Part shown: one piece after another, positions 52,039 through 63,800 of the stretch
Numbering within the stretch: the first letter of the stretch is position 1
How the letters are laid out: each line of letters begins with the position of its first letter
Assembly: GCA_963691705.1 (NCBI GenBank)
Contig: OY829539.1
Location: 44,525,656-44,589,655, forward strand
DNA length: 64,000 bases
DNA from: Viola odorata
Lineage: Eukaryota; Streptophyta; Magnoliopsida; Malpighiales; Violaceae
Reading direction: 5' to 3'
The notes under the pieces: model-generated
What the model was told of the DNA's origin: nothing
Seen by the model: only the letters and a program-made list of their open reading frames with translations
Databases searched by the model: none
Position numbers and translations under genes: made by a program

Positions 52039-55000
52039 TGTCGCGCCCCACGAAAATTAACAGAGGAATGCTAATTCACGAGTGTGCAACGAAATTCGGG
52101 ACCTTACAATGCTCAGCGTAGATGGACGCCTCGCAGTATGCAATGAAGTCGCCACCCTAATTTGGTTGCTAGGCTTAGGGAACCCTAATCGTCATGGCAT
52201 AGGAAATATAATAAGTAAAAACACTAAAGGCACAAAAAGGGGTCTGGACCCCAGACAAAGGTTCGGGGTCGTGTTATGGTCTCGGGAAGGTGTTAGGCAC
52301 CCGAGACACATCCGAAAACGGTTACCGGTTGATGAGAGAGGTGTTTAAAAAGGTGTTTGGGAAATACGTTTTGAAAAAGGGGGCCCTCAGAGGAATCGTC
52401 ACTTTAGTCTTTATTATGATCGTGATGGGACTGAATTTTCCGTAAGACTGAATGAGCGCCCTCTTTTTTCATCATCGGGCCATGCATGATTAAATTAATT
52501 ACTACGTGATCCTAACATGGATTGCTAACAGAGTACCATTTTAAATGATGGATTTAAAACGATAGTTTGCTGTGGGATCGAAAGTCCCCATGTACATGCA
52601 GTCAATATAAGCGAGAAGTAAAATCACATGAACGCGGCATTTTAAGAAAGTCTTTAAACACGTTGTGCATGTGGGTTGATTTTAGTTCTAGCAGTTCTAT
52701 ATATCATGCATACGATGGATATTTGCAGAAAGCATCGAATAAATAAAAAGGAATCGAAAGGCGTACTTTTGAGCGAAGCTTGAAACTAAAACCTGCAAAA
52801 TGAGAGTGTTAGCGATAGCTCGAGAAATAAATAAGCAATTTATGAGTGCAAGAATTTAAATGACAGTTGATTGTATACGAGAAATGATGGATTTCACGCA
52901 TACGAAATGAGATGCTGAGTTTGGTTGTATGCGAAAAATGATTGATTTTAAGCATACGAGAATTTATCGCTAGGTGATTGCATACGAAAAATGATGGATT
53001 TTTCGTATGTGAGAATTTAAATGCTAGTTGATTGCATGCGAAAAATGATGGATTTTACGCATGTGAGAATTAAAATGCTAGTTGATTGCATGCGAAAAAT
53101 GATGGATTTTACGCATGTGAGAATTAAAATGCTAGTTGATTGCATGCGAAAAATGATGGATTTTACGCATACGAAAATGAAATACTGAGTTGATTGCGTG
53201 CGAAAAATGATTGATTTTAAACACACGAGAATTTAAATGTTGTGTTGATTGCATGCGAAAAATGATTGATTTTACGCATGCGAGAATTTAAATGCTGGGT
53301 TGATTGCATGCGAAAAATGATGGATTTTACGCATACGAAAATGAAATGTTGTTTTGATTGCATGCGAAAAATGATTGATTTTACGCATACGAGAATTTAA
53401 ATGCTAGGTTGATTGCATGCGAAAAATGATTGATTTTACGCATACGAGAATTTAAATGCTGGGTTGATTGCATGCGAAAAATGATGGATTTTACGCATAC
53501 GAAAATGAAATGCTGTTTTGATAAGTGCAGAAAAATTAAATGATATTGGCGATTTACAGGGAAGAAAAAAAGTTTAATGATTTGCAGAAAATAAAACAGG
53601 TTGATAATGCAGGGAATAAACAGTTGGATATTTGCAGAAAATAAACAGTTGATATTGCGACCGACCATGTAGGCGGTATTGAATTTAAATTGCTGAAAGT
53701 AAATTGCTGAAATTTAAAGTGCGGGAAAGTAAAGTGTGGAAAAGTAAACAGTTGATAATTTGCGGAAGGATTTCCAGCAGTTTTGCGAAAAATTAAAGCA
53801 GTTGATATTGCAGAAAATAAACAGTTGATATTGCGACCGACCATGTAGGCGGTATTGAATTTAAATTGCTGAAAGTAAATTGCTGAAATTTAAAGTGCGG
53901 AAAAGTAAAGTGCGGAAAAGTAAACAGTTGATAATTTGCGGAAGGATTTCCAGCAGTTTTGCGAAAAATTAAAGCAGTTGATATTGCAGAAAATAAACAG
54001 TTGATATTGCGACCGACCATGTAGGCGGTATTGAATTTAAATTGCTGAAAGTAAATTGCTGGAATTTAAAGTGCGGAAAATTAAGCAGTTGATAAGTGCG
54101 ACCGACCATGTAGGCGGTATTGAATTTAAATTGCTGAAAGTAAATTGCTGGAATTTAAAGTGCGGAAAAGTAAGCAGTTGATAAGTGCGACCGACCATGT
54201 AGGCGGTATTGAATTTAAATTGCTGAAAGTAAATTGCTGGAATTTAAAGTGCGGAAAAGTAAGCAGTTGATAAGTGCGACCGACCATGTAGGCGGTATTG
54301 AATTTAAATTGCTGAAAGTAAATTGCTGGAATTTAAAGTGCGGAAAAGTAAACAGTTGATAATTTGCGGAAGGATTTCCAGCAGTTTGCGAAAAATTAAA
54401 GCAGTTGAATATTTACGAAAATAAAAAAAAAGCGACCGACCATAAAGGCGGTATTTTAAATGACTGAATTTAAACAGTTAGATATGAATGACTGAGGTTA
54501 GATAACATGACAATAAATATTATGATAAAGAATGAGCAATTCACATATAAACAATTCAATAAACAACTTGATAAAATAAAAAGCCTACGAAATATTTTAC
54601 GAAAAAAGTGATTTAAACAATTCATGTATAAAATAAAATCAAAAGCGCATATCACAAATAATAATCATACGAAGCATGTGAGCATTTTGCGTAAAAAAAA
54701 ATGACGAATCGAAGGCTCGAAAAAAATGCAAATGGGCTGGTCCCTACTTAAAATTTGGAAGAAATGGGCCAGGAACAGTTCCTGGCCCAAGGAAGTTCAT
54801 TTAAATGGTGATGGGCCGAGCCCATCACCTTTCTTCCTTTCCTTGCCCGAAGGGCCATGCGGCCCGTGATTCCTCTTCTTCCTCACGTCGCCGGAGCCAC
54901 TGCCGGCGACGGAGGTGGCGAACCAGGCGACGGATTCGCCTGGTTCTTGGCCCAAAATGCTCGTCTCCCTTCCCTCAATGCAGCCGTGCAGTCACAGCAA

Positions 55001-56299
55001 GGAACGAAGGCAAAAACAGTGGGATATTCAAAGGAAACGAGGAGATGTATATTTACATTAATTGACGAAACAATTAATCTAAGCCACAACAATTTAAACT
55101 ACTGTTCGCATGATGAAATTAAGTTGAAAACCAAGTGTTTGCAGCAAGTTTTAAGGCTCAACTAATTAACTAAGTGTTAAACGAAAAAATAAAAAACGAG
55201 AGCGAAATGCTCACCGTGGTGCTGCTCCGGCGAATGACGGCGAGGAGTGGGCTTGAGGGTGCGGAAGGTGGTCCAAGTGTATGTGAATTGGCTAGGAAAA
55301 ATGGAGAGGGAGTGTGTTGTTTTCTTGCGAAATTTCTGCCCCTTTTTGCCGTTGGGAACGACGGCTATTTATAGCCGAAAGCAGCCGCGTGGTGGCCGGA
55401 CGCGGGCTGCGCGTGGAGGAAGGGCCGGCTGTGATGATGGCGGAGCTAGGGGCTACGGCTAGGGGCTCGGACGAAGACGTGGCTGTGATGAGAGCAGTTG
55501 GCACGGGCGGGCTCGTGGCTGAGAATTCTCTTGGCACTGTTCACATGCATTATGCATGTTAATTCAAGGGCCATTGATCTGGTTGACTTTCCTTGGTTGA
55601 CCAGATCAATGGCCATGATCAAATGGCCTTTCATCTGATTTAAATAGCCTCGAGCCGGATCCGGCGAGCAAACGTTCTGACTTTTCGAGCCGAAGGTACT
55701 GGCACGTAGAGAAAAATACGACGGTTTTAACCGTCTATAGCGAACGATGAGAACTTCTCGTTTAACGCGTTTATTTTAGTGTTCAAAGGCGCGAAACGCG
55801 GGAACGAAAAAAATAAAGCGTTACACCGAAAATTACACGAAACGCTGTAGACCGTTGCGACCGGAAAAAAATCTAGCAACTAGTTGATGGAAAACATTTT
55901 AAAGTCGAGCTATTGTCCGAGCGAACTTACTCGGGTCCAATAAAAGCTCGAACGAAAATAATAATAAAAAATAAAAATACTAAAAAATGTGCGAAAATAT
56001 AAAAAATCCTAAAATTCGTGTGATGACCTAAAACGAAGAATAATTTAAGAAACGACTGCCGGATAATTAAAAATGTGATTTTTAAGGCTAAAAATAATAA
56101 TGATAATAATAATGAAAATACATGCCGAAAAATTAAAAATGTGATTTCGAAAGCTGACGATGCTGACGATGATGCAAAAATGCAACGAAACACCTAAAAA
56201 AGCTAGCGACATTAAATCAACTGAAAAAGACCGTAAATTAACTAAATAACGGAAATGCTAAAATTAAATAAAAATGGCGTCAAAATTCGGGTATCAACA
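52039..56299 (-). repeat. 5' LTR of Ogre-A, 4261 bp
   Basis: Nearly identical to 32757-37071. The main length difference is one 54 bp sub-repeat fewer near 53040-53170. The TATA box is at 55366-55373 on the minus strand. Confidence 0.95.
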
Positions 56300-57836
56300 G
56301 TATGCGAAAAATCAATCATTTTTCGCATGCAATCACGTAGCAGCTTAAATTCTCACATGCTTAAAATCTATCATTTTTCGCATGCAATCACGTAGCATTT
56401 AAATTCTCACATGCGTAAAATCAATCATTTTTCGCATGCAATCACGTAGCATCTAAATTCTCACATGCTTAAAATCAATCATTTTTCGCATGCAATCGCG
56501 TACCTTTTAAATTCTCACATGCGTAAAATTGATCATTTTTCGCATGCAATCACGTAGTATCTTAAAATTCTCGTATGCTTAAAATCAATCATTTTTCGCA
56601 TACAATCACGTAGCTTTTAAATTCTCACATGCTTAAAATCAATCATTTTTCGCATGCAATCACGTAGCATCTAAATCCTCACATGCTTAAAATCAATCAT
56701 TTTTCGCATGCAATCACGTAGCATTTAAATCTTGTATGCGTAAAATCAATCATTTTTCGCATGCGATCAACCCAGCATTTAAATCTCGTATGCGTAAAAT
56801 CCATCATTTTTCGCATACAATCAACTGTCATCATTTTATCAAACTCAGCATCTCACTTTCGTATGCGTGAAATCCATCATTTCTCGTATGCAATTAACTG
56901 TCATTTAAACTTTCGCACTCATAAAATTGCTTATTTATTTCTGGAGTTATCACTAATACTCTCATTTTGTAGGTTTTAATTTCAAGCTTCGCTCGAAAGT
57001 ACGCCTTTCGATTCCTTTTTATTTATTCAACGCTTTTCGTAAATATCAATCGTACGCATGATATATAGAACTGCTAGAACTAAAATCAACCAACATGAAC
57101 AACGTGTTTAAAGAGTTGCTTAAAATGCCATGTTCATGTGATTTTAATTCTCGCATATATTGACTGCATGTACATGGGGACTTTCGATCCCACATCAGTT
57201 TTTCCACTTTAAAATCAATCATTTAAATTTGTACTCTATTAGCAATCCATGATAGGTTCACATAGCAATCAATCTAATCATGCATAGCCCGATGATGACA
57301 TAGAGGGCGCTCATTCAGTCTTACAGAAAATTCAGCCCCATCACGTTACGGTCAAGAATTATTAATCGGTCTTGATAAACGGTAACCCCGTCCGAAAGAC
57401 GATCAAATGGTAACCCCGTTCAACGATTAATTATTCCTGAATGTCACGATCATAAAAAAGACTAAAGTGGCGATTCCTCTGAGGGTCCCTCTTTTCAAAA
57501 CAAAACGCATTTTCATCAAACACCTTTTAAAAACACCTCTCATCAACCGGTAACCATTTTCGGATGTGACTCGGGTGCCTAACACCTTCCCGAGACCATA
57601 ATACGACCCCGAACCTTTTGTCTGGGGTCCAGACCCCTTTTTTGTGGCTTTAGTTTTTTTTACTTATTATATTTCCTATGCCATGACGATTAAGGTTCCC
57701 TAAACCTAGCAACCAAATTAGGGTGGCGACTTCATTGCATGTTGCGAGGCGTCTGTTTACGCTGAGCATTGTAAGGTCCCAAATTTCGTTGCACACTCGC
57801 AAACGACTTCTTTGTCGATTTTCGTGGGGCGCGATA
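56300..57836 (+). repeat. 5' LTR of Ogre-B, second part
   Basis: Starts with the target duplicate GTATG and resumes the CGTATGCG/AATCATTTTTCGCATGCAATCAC sub-repeats (56300-56930). The end block (57480-57836) is homologous to the start of the Ogre-A LTR in reverse complement. It ends GCGCGATA where Ogre-A has GCGCGACA, a C-to-T change in the terminal CA. Confidence 0.9.
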
Positions 57837-57857
57837 GTTTGGCGACTTCATTGGGGA
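57837..57857 (+). other. Primer binding site of Ogre-B
   Basis: GTTTGGCGACTTCATTGGGG follows the LTR end; one base differs from Ogre-A. Confidence 0.7.
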
Positions 57858-58342
57858 GCATTTCTTATGGTCGGAGCCGGTTTTATCTTTTTAGAGAGGT
57901 GTTTATGTGTTTATTTATTTGCTTTGATCAATTGCTGGTCTGTTCATTTATTTGCTTTATCAATTGTCATATGCATTTCATAGCGCCCTACACCCAGGGG
58001 ACAATTACCAAAATAGGAGGGTAGTAGTGACGCCCTAGGACACGTGTCCTAGGTAGTGTTCACCAACCCCAACTCGGATAAACCCCTAAAGCCAGTCGAA
58101 AGGTTACTTGATTTCGCAAGGAATCGGGACACTAGACGACACTTTAGGGACCTTTTCATGGTATCATCCGGGAACCATTCAAGCCAGTTAGAGGTGTCGG
58201 AATCAGAGCCCCAGCACGTGCATCATGATTATAACTGTTTGTCGTGGCTCTATTTGTCTTGTTAGCATACTGACGTGATTTTGTCTGTTATACGAACTGC
58301 GGATTTCTCACACGCACAGTTTACTTAGCACTTAAAATTCCG
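57858..58342 (+). other. 5' leader of Ogre-B
   Basis: Noncoding. It holds a perfect 20 bp palindrome CCTAGGACACGTGTCCTAGG (58034-58053), centred on a CACGTG G-box, and a donor-like TCCTAG/GTAGTG at 58053. An acceptor-like TTTGTCCCACAG ends at 58357. Confidence 0.6.
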
Positions 58343-58378
58343 ATGTTTGTCCCACAGGGCCCATCTTGCTCATTCGCG

Positions 58379-60100
58379 ATGACAGCACCTACGTTACTTT
58401 CATTTGATATTTTCGGGGGACGAAGCTTCGACGATCAAGCTGGCCAAGGAGATCTGTTAGAACAGGGATTCGCCCCTGACATCACCACTAAAATCAAAGT
58501 AGAGGTTGTAGACTTTGATTTAACTAGGATTCGGATGTTAAGAAATGAGCTGACTGAAGACGAGGAGACTCAGTTTGAGGGTAGTTATGGAAAGCTACTG
58601 ACCCTAGTGGACGTCAAGACCGATTGGGGTTGCATCCGAGGGGCCCTGAAGTTCTGGGATTCCTATTATCATTGCTTCTCTTTTGACAGAGGAGTAGACT
58701 TGACTCCCACCCTCGAGGAGTACTCAGCTTTGATGTGCTTCACATCTCCCATATCAATGATCTACCAGAATGTCCGACTTGACTCTGCGAGTGTAAAAAT
58801 AAGACTCGACAAGCTATTAGGAATCACTACTCGTGTCAAGGAGGGTGACTACGTTTGGTGTTGGTCGGATATCGAGGCACGATTTCAGCTATCCAATGGA
58901 GCCAGGCGCTTAAGGATTCTGGCCTTCGCCATTGTAGGATTCGTCCTTTTTCCGAGGATGAGAAACGCCGTCGACTTTTCAGCAGCCAACATCTTTTACG
59001 AGATGGAGGTAAATGCCATCAATCCTACAACAGCCATCTTGGCCGAGACCTTTCGTTCCTTAGACTCCTGCCGAAGGAAAGGGAAAGGGAAGCTCACCTG
59101 CTGCACCCAGTTACTGACAGTATGGTTGATCAGCCACTTTAAGCAAATTCCTGATCAATCCATCTTCTTCGAAAGCTACATCAGGTCATGTCCTCTGCTC
59201 AGAGTTATCAATGCAATGACCGCGGATAAATGGGAGATGGAAAACAAGGACGTCTGGATTGACCGATTCATAAACCTCTCAGAAGAGGACTTCAGTTGGC
59301 ATGCCAAGTGGCTGCGAACCTCCGATCCTATCGTCTGCTGTGGGCCCCTACCCTAGGTTCCTCTAATCGGAGCATGGGGATGTGCTCACTACTGCCCTGC
59401 CCTCATACTCAGGCAGTTTTGCATCACCCAAATCATTCCAGTGACTTTCGGCATGACGAAATCAGATCTGCCACACACCGGAGAAAATCAGAACATCCAG
59501 GTATACGCCCAAGACTGGGCCAACCCCTTTTGTCTCAAAGGACGTGTTACCCCTGCAGCGACGATACCACAATATCCACAGTGGAGATTGCAGCGAGTCA
59601 ACGGCAATGTCTTGCCTCGCCCAGAAAATCAGAAACCGATAGAAGAGGAAGGAGAATCGCAAGTAAGTGGAGGAATGGATGCTATGGCTTACGCAAAAGT
59701 AGTAGAGCAAATGTGAGCAGCGCAGGAAGAGTGAGATCTGATGACAGAGGAAAGAGATACTGCCGAAGCACGTCAATGCTACGCAGAAGTCCAGAAGAAT
59801 GAGGTACACCGGCGTCATAGGGATTTTGTCCGGGTACAAGCAGTAAAATAGAAGGTGGCCCTCAGGGCCTTCAACGAACGCTTGAGCAGTGAAACCCGCA
59901 AGAAAGAAGCGTCGAGTGCCATAATCCAAGACAGGGATTCGACGATAAGGGTCTTGACTACTCGAGCAGATCTGGGAGATAGGAAGAGCCAAACACTGCA
60001 AAGCCGAATTACCGCGTTAGAAGCTGAGATAGAAATGCAGAAAGGGGAGTTGGCTTCGATGGAGTACCTTTGGCAAGAGAACTCGGACACCCAGGATTGA
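58379..60100 (+). pseudogene. Ogre-B ORF1 protein with four premature stops
   Basis: Start at ATG 58379 (MTAPTLLSFDIFGGRSFDDQ), with an in-frame ATG at 58343 that lies before a possible splice acceptor. The frame matches Ogre-A ORF1 end to end without frameshift. Stops are TAG 59354 (Trp in Ogre-A), TGA 59714 (Leu position), TGA 59732 (Arg) and TAG 59849. The first 325 residues remain open. The C-terminal coiled coil ends with MEYLWQENSDTQD and TGA at 60098. Function is unknown. Confidence 0.88.
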
Positions 60101-60897
60101 CACCTTTAGGGAAAGGCTCGGATATCGGCAAACCTTTTCTTTTAGCTAGGACCCATAATTTCATCTATCTTAGCCATTTTTTATGAACTTAGGTAGTTGG
60201 CAAGTTTACCATACTTTTGTAAACGCTTTTAATAAAGTCATACTCTTTCGGATATTTATTAAAATCGCCTCATCTTTTCCATATCAATTATCCATCCAAA
60301 TACAACTCAAAAGACCATCGCAAAAAAGAAAGAGAAAATTCCTCCGAGATAAACATGATCATTTCACTAAAAAACTGAAAAAATCATACCAAACATTCAA
60401 AAAAAACAGCCAAGTAGCGCTCGCTCATGGCCCTATCCTCTTAGCTTATCGCAAAAAAAAAAAAAAAAAAATCTTTAGCATAAATTGTCATCCCTCCCCT
60501 CAGTTGGGTTCGCCAGGCATCAGACCCTGCGTCATTTATAAAGCATAGTATGAAAGAGACCCCCCTAGCATGGCGGCATTGGTTGCCCCTGCTGATTTGG
60601 GTTTCGCTGTTAGCATCTCAGATTTGTGTCATATCGTCGGAATGTATAGAGGCTTCCTTCATATCTCGTCAACAACCAGGATATCTCGCCTCCGCGACCG
60701 CCCTGAAAATATCAAATGAAAGTGCAGCCGGAAAGTGAATGAGCAAATGTGGAGACCTCGGGATTGCACGTCACCTGCGTATCCTCGTTTGTACTCACTC
60801 TTTTTGTGTTTTTTTCCCTTTTTTCAGGTTCACGATAGCTCCTCGGAAGCAAGCTACTCCGCACAGGCTCCCTTTAACTAGACTTCAAAAGCGAAAA
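60101..60897 (+). other. ORF1-gag spacer of Ogre-B
   Basis: An A19 tract (60453-60471) and an acceptor-like CCCTTTTTTCAG ending at 60827, 71 bp before the gag ATG. A shared TTTGTACTCAC block precedes the acceptor in both Ogre-A and Ogre-B and could hold the branch point. Confidence 0.65.
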
Positions 60898-63800
60898 ATG
60901 ACTGAACTGGCCAAGACCGACGAAGCACTGACAGCTAGAATCGCTGAGTTAGAGGAGCAAGTTAGGATCACTACGGAAAGGCCCGCCAGGGCCGAAAAGG
61001 AAAGGGATGAAGCTGTCACCGAATTTCCACCGGGTTTTGATCCCCCTCAAACAAACAGACCTTCCTCTTCACTCACCGTCGCAGGACCTTCGGTACTCCC
61101 GCCACTTTCCGGCCCCCCGGGCCATTGGAGATGGGTTAGTCCCTTCACTGTACCCAACGCTGCAAGTCCTCCAGTTAAGACGGGTGAAGAGATCTCCCCG
61201 TCGCTTCAGCACCTTTCAATCAACCCTGCTACGGACCCCAGCAAGAGCCAGGCCCACCCAGAGAACCTGTATCTCCCTCCTATTCCTCCGAGCACGGTTC
61301 TCGGATCTGTGGGAACTCAGCTCCTCACTTTCAACCCAGCACAACCGCAGTTCTCATCAGGACTGATGCTACCCTTCGGTTCTAACCCCACCGGGGCCGA
61401 GCAACCGAAAAGTGACCGGCTGAATCTAGTCGAGGAGAGGCTCCGAGCAATTGAAGGGGTTGATCCATTTGACCCTACCGGCCCTGCCGATATGTGTATG
61501 GTCCCCGGGATCATCGTACCGCCGAAGTACAAAATCCCTGACTTCGAAAAGTATACCGGGATAGAATGCCCAAAGACCCACCTCAGAGCGTACTGCAACA
61601 AGATGGCAGAGGTGATCCACAACGAGCCGTTATTGATTCATCTCTTCCGGGAAAGCTTGACCAAGCACGCCCTAACATGGTATATGGGGCTAGACCGAGC
61701 TAGGATCAGGACATGGAGAGACTTATCCGATGCCTTCTACCGGCAATATAAGTTCAACATGGAGGTAGCACCTGACCGCGCTGATCTGCAAAACATGGAA
61801 AAGAAAGTCGGCGAGTCCGTGAAGACCTATGCTCAGATATGGAGGGAGTTGGCTTCGAGAATCTCTCCACCCTTAAGCGACAAGGAACTCTTGTCGATCT
61901 TCTTGCACACCTTCAAAGCACCCTACTACACCTACCTGATCTCAAACCCCTCAAACAGCTTCTCCGACATGGTCCTAATTGCCGAAAGAGTCGAGCAAGG
62001 GATTAAGTCAGGACGAATCATGCCTTCGGCATCCGAATCTGCGCCAAGGAAAGCATCCATCGTAAAGAGAGACGTTGGATTCGTGGCTCCCCAAGCCCAT
62101 CAGGGGCAGCCATTTCCACCACCTCCACCTTATTTATCGCCATCACTCTACCCTTTGCCATCACTATATCAACCTACCTACTTTCCTTTCACCTCGCCGC
62201 CTGCTGCCAATATCGCACCTCAAAATCCTACGCATTTCCCATCACCTCCAGTACAAGCATCACAACCCATGCAACCCAAGCCATATAACCCACCAAAAGA
62301 CCCAAATAACCAAAACACGACAAACAATCGGTGGAACCGAGAGCCTCCACCTCCTCTCCCCCTTCCTGCAGGAGAAATCTACAAACATCTCTTAGCAGCC
62401 GGACAGATCGTACCAGTGCCAGCTCAGCCTCAATTGCCTCCTTACCCGAAGTGGTATGATCTCAACGCAAGGTGTGAATACCACGCTGGAGCCCCAGGTC
62501 ATACTCTGGAAAATTGCTTCGCATTCAAAGCAAAAGTCCAGCACTTGATCAAAAGTGGATGGGTATCCTTCGAAGGGTTAGCGAAAGGACCCAACACATC
62601 CACCAACCCTCTTCCCAATCATTCCCAAGGAAAGGGAGGGGTGAACGCCATCTCGACAGGAGAAAGAAATGACCTTCTCTCTTCCGCATTAAGCTGGCCA
62701 CAGGAACAACTCTTCCTGGCCCTAGCTCAAGGAGGACATTCGCCATACTCGGAGAGCGATCCAAGTCACTGCATGTACTGCAAGGGAAGCGACGGTCACC
62801 AAATCCAAAGCTGCAAGTTGTTCGCAAAAAGGGTGATACAACTCTCTAGTCTCGGGACAATCCAAACCCAGAAAGCGACCCACGAGGAAAGAACCATTAA
62901 CGCCATCGGAGATGGATTTCCTATCCCGTATAACGTCAAGGGAACTCTACTCCAAAAGAAGGGATCGGCCTCGTCAGGCAAACGATTCTCCAAACGCCGC
63001 GACAAGGGCGATCGCGAGATTGATACTTTGGGCCAACCTTCCGGGAAATTTGATTACCTCGTCAGGTATTCAGCACCACCCTCCCATGCTAGCACAGCCC
63101 CATCACTACCTTCCTGGGAACCCTCGGACTCCGAGTCATACCCTTTACCGATATGGTCGCTCCCTCTGTTTCCTTTGAAGGAAATCTACGCAAGCCTCCT
63201 GGCAGATGGGCAGATTACACCATCCCCACTCTCGCCTCAATCCGCTCCGTACCCTAGCTGGTATGATCCAAGGGTTAGCTGCGAATATCACTACGGAACC
63301 CGAGGACACTCCTTGGAAGACTGTTATGCCTTTAGAGAGAAGGTCGAGCACCTAACCAAACAAGGACGAATCTCGTCCAAAGGATTAGCAAAAGGTCCTA
63401 CTGTGACAACCAGTCCTCTACCACACCATAATTCTGGGATGGGCGACATCGCTTCCGTTGGAATCAACGTTCCTCACCCTTCGATGAAGGAAACACCCAA
63501 CAAAGAGTTGTTCTTCGCTCTAGCTAACAACGCTTATCTACCTTTCCCGGGGAATAATCAGGCCCAGTGCCTATTCTGCCAAGGGGAAAGCAAGCACGAC
63601 ATCCAGGATTGTGGACTTTTTCGGCAGAAAGTCAAGCAACTCACCACATTCGGGATCATCCAAACCGAAGGGGAAACCCGAGGAGCAATCAACGCCATCG
63701 AGGACCACTCTCCAGCACCATATTCCTTCGAATATGTGGCCCAGACAGGGGATGCAGCCACGACCCCACGCAAAGTAGTGTTCACATTAGCTGTGAATAC

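Larger units (their letters stand above)
32757..56299 (-). mobile_element. Complete Ogre element 'Ogre-A', 23.5 kb
   Basis: In minus orientation: 5' LTR 56299-52039, PBS, leader, ORF1 (51500-49779), gag-pro plus RT-RH-INT with one intron (48993-41054), 3'UTR with tandem repeats, PPT, 3' LTR 37071-32757. The flanks are ATATG on the left and GTATG on the right, a 5 bp target-site duplication with one change; the Ogre-B repeat normally reads GTATG here. The LTRs (4315 and 4261 bp) differ by about twenty substitutions seen by eye and one 54 bp repeat unit. All ORFs are open. Long LTRs, ORF1 and the pro/RT intron are the defining Ogre traits. Confidence 0.95.
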
